Assembly: GCA_905221605.1 (NCBI GenBank)
Contig: CAJNDS010002682.1
Coordinates: forward strand, 50,001-90,000
Direction: 5' to 3'
Length of the DNA: 40,000 nucleotides
Source: Symbiodinium natans
Taxonomy: Eukaryota > Sar > Dinophyceae > Suessiales > Symbiodiniaceae
The notes under the pieces were generated by a model, which made no database searches, had not been told where the DNA came from, and was given only the letters and a program-made list of their open reading frames with translations. This document shows positions 24,601-28,984 of the stretch, piece by piece; the first letter of the stretch is position 1; each line of letters starts with the position of its first letter. The translations under genes and the position numbers were made by a program.

Positions 24601-25126
24601 GAGGGGCAGATCTCCAGGTCTCAGCTCAGCAATGCCTGGGAGGCCACCGCCACAGCGCAGGCCTTCGACCCCGCGGCCTCCGCCAGTGCGACGCCCAGGT
24701 TCCCCTGGAGAGGTGCGCACATCCCGCAGACGCGTGGATCCCACTGGACCAAGCATGACGGAAGGAGAATGGTTGGCTGAGAGGCGCAGCCGAGTCGATG
24801 TCGAGATTGGGAAAAGGCTCAGCATTCTTCAGGAACTCTTTGCTGACCTTCCAGAGCACTACCCTTTCGACCATGATGGTGATCTCATCGACCCGACGCG
24901 GACGCGCTCGAGCACCTGGACCCTTCTTGACGGGTACTACTGGGCCATGCTCAAGGCCCGGGATGCGCACTGGGTGTCGGAAGAAGAGGTGGTGAACGCC
25001 CTTCCTGCTTGGGGAAACCCAGGGGGGATCGTCGTCTACGACTACGACCACGTGTTGTGGTATCTCAGAGGATGGAAACACCACGTCACGAATCCACACA
25101 CTGGTGTGCAAGAGAGGCGGTACTAA
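12602..25126 (+). CDS. Giant copia Gag-Pol polyprotein with accessory enzyme domains (4,174 codons)
   Basis: The frame is open from 12545 and has no early context-favoured ATG (first ATG 12611), so it is probably reached by +1 shift from ORF1. Domains in residues counted from 12602: capsid C-terminus (YDMEDLL, LFHRQVKKCK) 2-90; CCCH zinc fingers 119-138 and 171-189; Gly/Ser/Lys-rich 214-257; hydrophobic 258-280; aspartic protease, DTGS at 415; 2OG-Fe(II) dioxygenase-like 615-745; integrase, HHCC 916-930 with D961, D1023, E1054; RT 1490-1735, YVDD at 1690; RNase H, D2023, E2067, D2262; methyltransferase-like 2368-2577; SGNH-like 2795-3000; Tpt1/KptA-like 3245-3480; zinc ribbon 3644-3661; Pro/Arg-rich 3950-4053; unknown C-terminus to RRY and TAA at 25124. 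The retroelement core is certain. The added domains are motif-level calls. Confidence 0.9.
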   Translation: MYDMEDLLSVTLVNENLVMFVRNWDTVLSGIQTTPEDKVLEPLFHRQVKKCKALQHDIAIYERAAEGSSERSFKFLYDAANSHLNRKRLERNRERIAKQTGAPAVPTAPAPKKVPKGFCISFVKNGSCKNGGSCKYKHQTPSGRGRSQSPGGGRGRSPSRPNSPSGKPRVCKFYKQGRCDRGENCKFMHTGKPGAAATPDGSQKGSARPDKGKDKKKKKERKGSRASSKGSKGSKGSKGSHGSGNSKGSARRRSGGPSLPAAVCLLGAMMAGTASQADAFTLRKDESYWPPQCSTDMRLALPAVSFDNSPMYINFPLRDGELKFPVENPQRRYDKKWSVDYTPKPDNQSTRDALMAARMLRATVKDSLEDKPSRCNYCCDTEFGCNYCIPKGLRVSCPAKVQLSSESPPIEWIGDTGSAQDLISERELVNLHPYESDCPINICTANGPSYAGTQCDVGIPSLNSIAKPYVLPDTPNVLSVGQRCMDLGYDFIWKGFQRPYFRSPGGDKVFLDVKDNVPYLKSWKEGIACPAHSRHESTRIDTDDAVETITNPEQIAAQLIQEQDFSHQACLRLLKDSNFKQSRFNRKAIKPKDSKDSKYMIFGAFSHGGMQGITNRTHSYPKVIKYLLSYLKHHGADGPITSIAVNQNSGVKMHKDVNNHREHLNYTIAIGDFTGGELWIHDDTIRKDEPGCIKKIAPTGAKLGGRLHRSKSKIISFDPKTFHCVTPWKGEHWSIAGYVNRAVHRLDSHQLEKLKSLGFLLPKQKNFPPAVPAEIDEEMTLYELATMDPPAPAPEPKSKPKVKLKKKPEEPSDKKKIAKEASKAEPPSDEPDWSTVEGLLKEAVAPIPSSPDEEFLDETELIRSPKPDSGEPSVLPPPPEGERHAPDGDPGEGSGGEGKRSRRIENLKKEAKSAAHLTTHLPKNPFCDVCQRAKMYKPPSYQTDGWHSVEAKAFGDHITADHIIVYRDRDTVIEESRLALVLKDVATSFTYAYPSALRSEDECIAALQHFVSSSDEVGVFYSDQAKELISAAKFLGWRHEQSKAYIHQSNAIAERAVRATTEGTRSNLLQAGLSHVYWPQALEHACTAVNISNPHGAKFTPWFKRFGSQFPGKVIPFGCRIDYWVGPKKKRKNRERFEPTAEPGVFVGYHFQPGMKWKHEVLVLSLKELNRQDFHECIKPIRAYQFKVPEGDFTFPMKQRYERVQQGLAADALERPATESLHNQDAEPSAEQAVEASDADRKVEPPKVLHPKTGKEIPLPEGGKYYDSGGTLGRRYGGTRGSRKPDSIPSDLWVRLSKAQKEKAIDDEAREQALRDLEARETPSSSSSARPSAVANPVKDDWTIRGDKLIRFHYSPRRELFSPDLTDCPVPISALGKERLTKIMPIGGTDIIADCDEWRHVRKRNKKLSFKWVGRTEFDILTKPHTSEEAVKDFPCMPTVPMSSHQHRDKIPASRALTAEQVQEAMAMFARPVGRKELLADPQAQASLDVEWEKLMKKKAWDMSSVREWEEVSKEAAKRGKKAHVGKIFEICVEKGSELPKGNPLRKFKGRTVFQGNNVKDENNDTALFSELGSSPATMEAGKVLDAYGHAPGHDVEQGDGKQAYTQTTLKGADTWVRLPRERWPKEWVGKFRDPVVRLRLALYGHPDSGGFWEQHCEKRLREVGFELVFPAAWPSVFYHPTLKLLLAVYVDDFKMAGPKENLAKGWELIGSRIDMDTPTPIGRYLGCEHLSQSSSLGKADHPFAHVFDKSLPDPAAKPATAAAKEDFTEYYPEEGMVVRHHVQPRKALFKPRAAEAVALDLSPHRLTLMRPLGSEAAPDELWDTGGAKHKRDHLWTGATYLAANGHTERSAMAAVKKIRDKLNAKKAARKHAFYDVNQLSDHQGCMYAKTRQVVYDMSSFLQQAIDRYKELTGPEWHNLKKVSTPFYDDKIARPTDAEAEPKGKLAPIASRVLMKLLFAARMARYDLLRAVQGLASRVTKWSADCDKALHRLMCYVASTLDHRMTCFIGDSLDKCKLWLFADSDHAGEHDNKSTSGGFLALVGPNTYFPLSAFSKKQTSTALSSTESEVVCANVTLRALGLPSSALWSVLLNAGGDTAPKPLRSDIAKHDFKPKSYPFQGISTINKTGRHLLADGRIVEVFSKSSSLPFPVELTSHPIRDLWLLQKGKWTLHQRAVAWEELDEDERTLPPDDFEYGILVYRRSTAEYRRHAEAEAILQREAEGIRGSGGGVDTEVGVTRKPCDFGLIMSVPHSIQPVVLEDNQATIRILESGKSPAFRHSDKTQRINLGWIAEQFRRKHYDLAYINTNLQAADILTKPFTNAEKWRNALLLMGITQRKLESRKATPASVPPPAVASDSRPDSKTKRVIIEVCCSDDSIIGEIAHHEFPECKVVRVTESMDLNSPDTRRAIIDIAKEHHRAGARVLTWVSLPCTGGSQWTRINLKVPKNRDAVLDARRKFKKLWASFVDLSQGLDKASVDSCVEWPRDCEYWGWDKVRKWLDRHPFVYAKFDGCRFGLHNKKGVPVKKPWCVATTLQTVYNRLNDKKCTRSHEHAKCLKESENYSKPLARAIHKAFKEVNSSAAARSSSPVVPACPAIITSPTMTEFLTDEERQQRVAEFKQALVDPDRLADAMAGILLPPSFSDLAEAVVEPQDDDADDDLFLGTIPIYRWRELREEDPSSHWTVLYERFYRKHGVRVFSETEIDASVLRDSTLGGWIQILYRHAQDLATLAFGPKAGGAIDSTKHYDICRRIANLSVGASDFQYFAKTSSLVEKLFTPALQRISLPPEERRRFLIVGDSSLALCHYTGRKPTHRMTIEPLMQDVFRNNPEVESLIYSMKWGYHLDQLIDEALKHLNEARDHHPEGAATHIIFGWSGNDVWGQHGYHGYTWHLQSKFTKRTAEELEQIDTWPAKQKLRVDRACERACKLVHRTDVSGVSFLMGSHHSCFFPVGELYDRCMKNHARDLMSGGCTIIDPVELYEQTSRPDGFHADASDQNLQSTLRWHAAMLRGILTDYRLLAVEQQLIANQREAVFHAHFVLNKPEPFLTVPPASGRILSKIVDSPDPPLAREAEEEIVLAGPLLAEAEYEVVDDDSAQSCNPQPITELDFARNDTRPGAGCVLAIEDSDPINVVAEEHLVMANQAAEGITQEELTAVAAEEEITLLSQFVEQDDDPYENADTYSLKRAEVVAPPSPVVVISDPDAPQPSEAVSQAPLVPKAKPRPPTLPRWVTADQLPDLPDDYRFLTENARVCLSKKMSFLARGFANRRAPEMAVHISARDNSIEWSEFFEKLGMMWRGLRVEHVVDVLKSTHDKVRFEVKVVIKPDREVQLRAFRAIQGHDGILLSEETDVMALNTHSYHLSSLWQPNLANRPRVGTTGYTSEAFESMPKLAYHGTYRCYLHSIVRDGLIPGGVAADGSASRYFVMMSPVPAWQRESHAGVREDADIEFVIDLQLAALEGVRIFRSKADAIQTPDWISNRYIVYCYDRHSQVPIWHNRVYELLRVRLHNACKDVHDGREPRPIFEQGHLDDWSEEGCYLDYLESLQTRLNFHEYRHYITDMTRPYQIAHEENLTVEDEIIRLEDLKFADNAPRPEPLAEAKWGSTLKVWFSAKGIRVDRKYRSELDHFIVQELVSFPWFYCTSCRKHYIDGMIECQFCGSRIAAESDMAHVAEPSKRRLESSRKGRNIDIMSIAPRPGLAMNRHRAERGTREAQDQSLPAAVRSKCVSMRKSAMKRGGQSIADALTNPLDAYNFASRGMGITSLAQLDMFAHLHNPAPGADANERRAFAGTHRADARVSIAYRPGDDRVSLDEAFFVAFQSRLYLIDEISMIIYATQQSPEGRQRPFTILSYDGDLFTPRVGTVSEVMAEVSRFFQDQLPLSGSRQDPAPRHVDLARSLRIPDGFACLGQTQLNELLRDTRFYQRYLHSNRVEPEWIRPTRASSLGMMRPPPPPPTADRRSSAPARRPAEAEGYRPPTAKYGPSMGARERTPSRATSRGRSPGLSSAMPGRPPPQRRPSTPRPPPVRRPGSPGEVRTSRRRVDPTGPSMTEGEWLAERRSRVDVEIGKRLSILQELFADLPEHYPFDHDGDLIDPTRTRSSTWTLLDGYYWAMLKARDAHWVSEEEVVNALPAWGNPGGIVVYDYDHVLWYLRGWKHHVTNPHTGVQERRY
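12956..13168 (+). other. Tandem CCCH zinc fingers in Gag
   Basis: Finger 1 is C-x8-C-x5-C-x3-H (residues 119-138), finger 2 is C-x7-C-x5-C-x3-H (171-189), separated by an Arg/Ser/Gly-rich linker. These are RNA-binding CCCH fingers of the type in mRNA-decay and splicing proteins. They sit where copia Gag normally has a CCHC zinc knuckle, and no CX2CX4HX4C is visible nearby. Confidence 0.85.
14384..14850 (+). other. 2OG-Fe(II) dioxygenase-like domain between protease and integrase
   Basis: VKMHKDVNN supplies HxD (His654, Asp656) at the start of the double-stranded beta-helix, GDFTGGELWIHDD follows, and IISFDPKTFHCVTPW gives the distal metal His723. The 2-oxoglutarate-binding Arg usually about ten residues on is His here (GEHWS); Arg741 is a possible substitute. 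From memory, dinoflagellate copia proteins often carry a domain of this form ending PWxGxRxS. Substrate unknown; a nucleic-acid thymine or base hydroxylase would fit the host but is inference. Confidence 0.65.
19703..20330 (+). other. C5-methyltransferase-like domain after RNase H
   Basis: VIIEVCCSDDSIIGE resembles SAM-binding motif I. SLPCTGGSQW (Cys2433) resembles the catalytic Pro-Cys loop. SCVEWPRDCEYW (Glu2484) sits where the ENV motif of C5 methyltransferases lies. FDGCRFGL and PVKKPWCVATT resemble the region before the C-terminal Asn. About 210 residues is short for a full methyltransferase with target recognition domain. Cytosine methyltransferases captured by Symbiodinium retrotransposons have been reported. 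Activity cannot be judged. Confidence 0.55.
20984..21620 (+). other. SGNH (GDSL-type) hydrolase-like domain
   Basis: RFLIVGDSSLA gives block I with candidate nucleophile Ser2801. SMKWGYHLD could supply the block II Gly. IIFGWSGNDVWG gives block III with Asn2879. RPDGFHADASD gives block V D-x-x-H (Asp2989, His2992). Spacing of about 190 residues from Ser to His is normal for the superfamily. SGNH enzymes are esterases and acyl hydrolases. An esterase is known in ORF1 of some CR1/L2-type LINEs, but I know of none in a copia polyprotein. Confidence 0.7.
22334..23040 (+). other. Tpt1/KptA-like RNA 2'-phosphotransferase domain
   Basis: The lobe order matches Tpt1/KptA: LSKKMSFLARG (family LSKxLSxLLRH), a winged-helix stretch ending DKVRFEV, FRAIQGHD (family RAxQGHS; Arg3338, His3343), LAYHGTYRCYLHSIVRDGLI (family HGT...I..GL), RYFVMMS (family R..VHLS) and HAGVRED...FVIDL (Arg3445). 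Tpt1 uses NAD+ to remove a 2'-phosphate from spliced tRNA; some members ADP-ribosylate RNA or DNA ends. The essential N-terminal His is Gly here (Arg3265-Gly3266) and the VHLS His is Met, so activity may be lost or altered. Confidence 0.75.
23531..23584 (+). other. Zinc ribbon
   Basis: CTSCRKHY...ECQFCG gives C-x2-C-x10-C-x2-C (residues 3644-3661), a small zinc ribbon directly after the Tpt1-like domain. Likely structural or nucleic-acid binding. Confidence 0.75.
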
Positions 25127-25508
25127 CGCCTAAAAGGAGGCATGGTCAGGGTTGCACACTCCACCCTGACGGGTCGGATTCGCCGACCCAGCACTTTTGA
25201 GCAAATTGTTTTCGTTCTTTGCACTTCTGATTCCATCAGCCTACGTGTGTGTGCCCGTGCGCCACACTGCATCTCCTTCGCCGCTCTGACGAGCTGGCTA
25301 CACAGTAGCAGTTGTAGTCAGTTTCTATCCTCAGGGTAACAGGTGAAGAGCACCTCCCTGACGGGCTGGATTTATTTTCAGCTGGTTATGTGAGGTGAAA
25401 TTTCCTCAAGATGCAGTCGTTTTGCGTACTAGGTACGACTGTAGCGAACATCGTTTGTCTTTCCTCAACTTTTGACGCCTCTTACGTTGCACTAAGTTGC
25501 GCGGGGGG
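25127..25508 (+). other. Retrotransposon 3' untranslated region with stem-loops
   Basis: Between the ORF2 stop and the 3' LTR. A perfect stem GGGTCGG-ATTCG-CCGACCC lies at 25171-25189, and CAGGG...AGGTG-AAGAG-CACCT-CCCTG at 25332-25360. The sequence CCCTGACGGG(T/C)(C/T)GGATT occurs at both stems (about 25164 and 25356), so a structural motif may be duplicated. No ORF of note. Confidence 0.6.
25503..25508 (+). promoter_or_regulatory. Polypurine tract (G6)
   Basis: GCGGGGGG abuts the TGTTG of the 3' LTR, the position of the plus-strand primer. It is short, purely G at its 3' end. Confidence 0.55.
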
Positions 25509-25615
25509 TGTTGTTACAGAAAGACATTTCATTACTTACCGTTGTTCGCTCATGGCTCAAGAAAAAGGCGTGTGCACGTTTCCCTAAATATTGGGGCTGT
25601 CTGCTGGTAACAATA
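25509..25615 (+). repeat. 3' LTR (107 bp)
   Basis: Identical by eye to 10743-10849 over all 107 positions, including the spliced-leader-like words at 25538 and 25553-25561. Followed by the target duplication ACTGT (25616-25620). Confidence 0.95.
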
Positions 25616-25623
25616 ACTGTACG

Positions 25624-25671
25624 TATAACTGTACTTAAGGGGCTTGTAAGTACGTTATAAGTACAGTTATA
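25624..25671. repeat. Perfect 13-bp hairpin at the insertion site
   Basis: TATAACTGTACTT (25624-25636) and AAGTACAGTTATA (25659-25671) are exact inverses around a 22-base loop. It lies three bases after the right target duplication, in pre-existing sequence. Confidence 0.8.
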
Positions 25672-25677
25672 GTTGGT

Positions 25678-25771
25678 TAAACCCTAAACCCTAAACCCTA
25701 AACCCTAAACCCTAAACCCTAAACCCTAAACCCTAAACCCTAAACCCTAAACCCTAAACCCTAAACCCTAA
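25678..25771. repeat. Pure CCCTAAA array inside the inverted repeat
   Basis: About thirteen perfect units with no variants, bounded by the hairpin on the left and the right 22-bp arm (25774) on the right. Confidence 0.95.
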
Positions 25772-25773
25772 TA

Positions 25774-25795
25774 AGTACCATGAACCTCCAAGTAG
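25774..25795 (-). repeat. Right arm of 22-bp inverted repeat
   Basis: Exact inverse complement of 10701-10722. Without the retrotransposon the two arms would lie about 170 bases apart, enclosing the hairpin and the telomere-type array. Confidence 0.85.
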
Positions 25796-25805
25796 TCCCC
25801 TGCAG

Positions 25806-25872
25806 GCCGCCTCTTCCAGCACCGCCCGCGCGCTGGCTGACACGTGGGACGACCCTCGGATCGCACACATGC
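25806..25872 (+). CDS. Internal exon candidate, unknown protein
   Basis: Follows CCTGCAG and ends before GT at 25873. It encodes STARALADTWDDPRIAHM with GC-rich codons, flanked on both sides by pure CCCTAAA arrays (25678-25771, 25879-25965). Family not recognised. It may belong to the kelch gene downstream or to another gene. Confidence 0.3.
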
Positions 25873-25875
25873 GTG

Positions 25876-26705
25876 CGAAACCCTAAACCCTAAACCCTAA
25901 ACCCTAAACCCTAAACCCTAAACCCTAAACCCTAAACCCTAAACCCTAAACCCTAAACCCTCAACCCTCAACCCTGGACTCTTGGAACCTTTCGTGGGTG
26001 CGGGGGCTTGCTGGAAGGCGTGGGGCTCGTAACCACCTCCCTGTTTAGGGTTTGGGGTTTGGGGTTTGGGGTTTAGGGTTTAGGGTTTAAAGGGTTTAAA
26101 GGGTTTAGGGTTTAGGGTTTAGGGTTTAGTAGGGTTGAGGGTTCTAAGGGTCTAGGGTTTGGGAGTTTTGCGGTGTGAGGGTTTTGGGACTCGAGGGTTC
26201 TGGATGTTTCTGGGCTTTTTGATTGCCATATCCCCCTTGGGAATCTTTTTTTTTTTATTGTTGTTCATCTATACCCAAGAGGATATGAACAAAATATGCT
26301 TTTTGTTCAGGTTCTCAGGGGAGTATAGATGGGGCTTCTTGGGTGTATGATCTAGTGTTGTCAGTCTGTTTTTCCTCTCCTGACTTGGCCCTATACCCTA
26401 TGCGCTAAACCTCCAGTTTTAATTGTTGTCGTCGTTTTCTGGTGATGCCCCTATGCCCTCTTTCGTGTTGTTTTACTGCGTGTCTGTGTGTGGAACCCGA
26501 CCCCTGGACTGAGCCTCGAATCCTAGGCCCCTAAACCCTTAATCCTGAAGTAAAGCGCCTCTCAAACACTAGCACCCTCAAGTCCTCAACCCCTTAAACC
26601 CATCGAACCCTCAAATCCTCCAACCCTCTCGAGCTCCTCGAACCTTAGGGTTCAGGGTTTAGGGTTTAGGTTTAGGGTTTAGGGTTTAGGGTTTAGGGTT
26701 TAGGT
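25876..26705. other. Telomere-like arrays and AT-rich unique sequence
   Basis: CCCTAAA array 25879-25965, TTTAGGG-type repeats 26043-26150, AT-richer unique stretch 26200-26480 with no convincing ORF, degenerate C-rich words 26520-26640, then TTTAGGG 26645-26704. Confidence 0.7.
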
Positions 26706-26713
26706 GGGCTCAG

Positions 26714-26854
26714 GAACTCCTGGCTGCGAATGTTCGCATCGTGCTGCTTTGCAGCCCCAGCGCCGGGGCTGACGAGGCACCTTTGCAAGACCTTTTCTCT
26801 TCAGGGTTGTCTCCCGCTTTTTCATGTTTGTTGATTTTCTTGATTTCTGTAGAG
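26714..26854 (+). CDS. Exon-like open island, unknown
   Basis: After CTCAG the + frame reads ELLAANVRIVLLCSPSAGAD and stays open to a stop near 26850. Composition differs from the flanking repeats. Could be an exon; function unknown and the 3' boundary is unclear. Confidence 0.25.
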
Positions 26855-26875
26855 TGATACTGGATGCTTCTTATA

Positions 26876-26953
26876 TATATATGATATGATATGATATGAT
26901 ATGATATGATATGATATGATATGATATGATATGATATGATATGATATGATATG
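26876..26953. repeat. ATGAT pentanucleotide microsatellite
   Basis: A short (TA)n run followed by about fourteen perfect ATGAT/GATAT units. A separate (GT)n run lies at 26987-27004. Confidence 0.95.
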
Positions 26954-27239
26954 TATACGTGTATACTTACGACGGTAGGTCGCGGGCGTGTGTGTGTGTG
27001 TGTGTCCATGTATATACACACACCGTTAGCTAGATGATTACTGCAGTTCTTCTTGCTATTAGATGTTATATGTTCAACTTCTCAGCCTTCTCTTGTCCCA
27101 AGAGATCGAGCGCCGGGAACCGTTGAGATTTGGGTTTGGAGGGTGAGGGGCTGAGGGGCTGTGGGGCGAGTTCGCCGCAAGAGTCTTACTAAACCCTACC
27201 TTTGGTTGCGCGTTTTGTTGGGGGAGTCCGGCCTGCAAG

Positions 27240-27510
27240 AGTGGGTTTATGGGTGCGAGCTGTGGCCCAGCTCTTCCACAGTGTCGGCAGGCGGCCTCGA
27301 CTCAATGCATATGCAGGTCCTGTCCGCAAACCCGACCCAAACCCCCCCCCCCCCAAACCCTCAACCCCCCCCTTCCCCCCAACACCCTCAAAAACCCCCC
27401 CCAACTCCCCCCCCACCCCCCCTCACCCAAACACGGCAGTTGCAGGCGTGGTGCTTCGACCCAAAGACCGGCCACTTGGCCGAAGCTCTGGCACGGAGAA
27501 CGCTTTCTAG
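27240..27510 (+). CDS. Two exon candidates, unknown protein
   Basis: Exon a, about 27240-27316 (CAAG acceptor, CAG/GTCCTG donor), reads EWVYGCELWPSSSTVSAGGL then DSMHMQ. Exon b, 27440 to about 27510 (GGCAG acceptor), reads LQAWCFDPKTGHLAEALARR. Both are in phase 0 at the join. The intron is a C-rich tract. AGGLDS...WCFDPKTG is loosely reminiscent of a beta-propeller repeat, but I cannot assign a family. Confidence 0.35.
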
Positions 27511-28480
27511 GGGCTTAGGGTTTCTGGGTTTAGGGTTTAGAGTTTCTGGGTTTCGAGGTTAAGGGTTTAGGGTTCAGGTTTTCCGGTTTTAGGGGCTTAG
27601 GGGTTCAAGGATTCAATTGTTGCAGGGTTTAAGGTTTACGGGTTTCAGGGTGTAAGGGTGTAAGAATTAGGATTTGTCGGTTTAAGGGTTTAAGGGTGTG
27701 AGGGTTTGCGGGGTAAGTGTTTCGGGGTTTAAGGGTTTAGGGGTTAAGGGTTTTGAGGTTTAGGGTTTAGGGTTTAAGGGTGTAAGGCTTCAAAGGAGGG
27801 CTCTAAATGTTGAGGGTTGAGGGGTTTGTGGGTTGAGGGTTTTGCATGGTTTTGTGGTGGGTGGGGGGGGGGGGGGCTAGTAGAGTCTCCAGGGCTTCAA
27901 GGTTTTTAAAGGCCTTCCAGGCTTTTCAGAGTCAAACCCTAAACCCTAAACCCTAAACCCTCAACCCTCAACCCTCAACCCTAAACCCTAAACCCTAAAC
28001 CCTAAACCCAAGGGTTCTTGCGGGGGTCGTGCAGGGTTTGTTTCAGGGTGCCCTTTGCCACCGGCAGAGAGATTCCCCCCCAAACCATGGACCTGATCCT
28101 TCGTGTGGGGACTTAACAAGCAGGGTTTAGGGTTTTAGGGGTTTAGGGTCTAGGGTTTAGGGTTTAGGGTTAGCCCTCAAAAGGTGCACAGTTTGGGTTG
28201 CTGAGAACACAAAGTCCTGCGGTCCTCCGCGTACAAGGTGGCTATCAACGCCTGGCCGCACCACTGAAGCCGCGCGCCAGTCCCGGCGTGGCTGCGACGA
28301 AGGTGACCGTTTTGAACTTTGCACCCTGAGCTAGGGTTTAGCGTTTAGGGTTTAGGCCTAGGGTTTAGGGTTTGATCCCTAGTGAGAGCCCCCCCTAAAC
28401 CCCTGAACCACAAACCCTAAATCCTCAACCCTAAACCCGAGCCCTGAACCCCTAAAGCCTAAACCCTAAACTCCAGGCAC
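27511..28480. other. G-rich then C-rich telomere-like repeats with small islands
   Basis: Degenerate TTTAGGG words 27520-27840, G-run at 27867, CCCTAAA/CCCTCAA 27935-28010. Islands at 28048-28125 (frame reads VPFATGREIPPQTMDLIL) and 28215-28300 (VLRVQGGYQRLAAPLKP ending at AAG/GTGACC) may be exons. Function unknown. Confidence 0.4.
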
Positions 28481-28494
28481 CCCCCCTCACCTCG

Positions 28495-28554
28495 ATGGCA
28501 CAAGCCGACGTCGCCCGTGCCTTCCAAAGCTCGGGGATGCTGGTCCCTCAATAA
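28495..28554 (+). CDS. Short ORF or terminal exon, unknown
   Basis: ATG-initiated 19-residue frame (MAQADVARAFQSSGMLVPQ) ending in TAA, which is embedded in AATAAA. Shortly downstream of a CCAG. Too short to judge. Confidence 0.2.
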   Translation: MAQADVARAFQSSGMLVPQ

Positions 28555-28875
28555 AGTGCACCCTTGGCCCGCTTGTAAGGCAAGGGTTCAGTTTCCCCCC
28601 CCCCGCAAACCCAGCCCTGTAGTAAACCCTCTGTTCAACTACTAAACCCTCTACTAAACCCGCTACCAAACCCTCTATTGAACCCTCCACTCAGCCCTTT
28701 ATTAAATCTGCTGCTAGCTCTACTAGCCCTTCCCTTTGCGAAGCGCAAAAGTGTCCCTTTGACCTTTTGAGAGGATGGGGATGGGAAGTGGGTATGGAGG
28801 ATGTTAGCGTGAAACCCGAAGAGGAGAAAAGCTGGGTGGAAGCGAATGAGCCAACTCACCGTTTCTGGTTGGTGA

Positions 28876-28980
28876 GATGTGCCGCCACCCCCCCCCCCCC
28901 CCCCTCCCTCCTCCCTTTTCCCCTCCCCCAACACCCCTGGGTGTGTTGGGGCGCCATCTCTGCATGGAAGATCATGGAAT
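28876..28980. repeat. Poly-C dispersed repeat, copy 1
   Basis: TGTGCCGCC, a 17-C run and C/T-rich tract, then a near-perfect palindrome CCCCAACACCC-CTGGGTGTGTTGGGG and GCGCCAT...CATGGAA. The same order of parts occurs at 35688-35775, so it is a dispersed element rather than random low complexity. Confidence 0.6.
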
Positions 28981-28984
28981 CCAT

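Larger units (their letters stand above)
10743..25615 (+). mobile_element. Complete Ty1/copia-type LTR retrotransposon, 14.9 kb
   Basis: Two identical 107-bp LTRs bound a 14.66-kb interior with two long ORFs on the + strand. The order protease, integrase, reverse transcriptase, RNase H defines Ty1/copia. Length is two to three times the usual 5-6 kb because of extra domains after the protease and after RNase H. Identical LTRs, a clean 5-bp target duplication and an undisturbed 4,174-codon frame indicate a recent, possibly still competent insertion. The only break is the +1 frame change between ORF1 and ORF2, which may be programmed. Confidence 0.95.

Noticed and set aside
26710-27021. Minus-strand ORF with Tyr-His-Ile-Ile-Ser repeats
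   Set aside because: Translation of the ATGAT microsatellite.
27161-27562. Single 133-codon ORF as one gene
   Set aside because: The middle is a C-run translated as Pro-rich sequence; the two ends are better read as separate exons.
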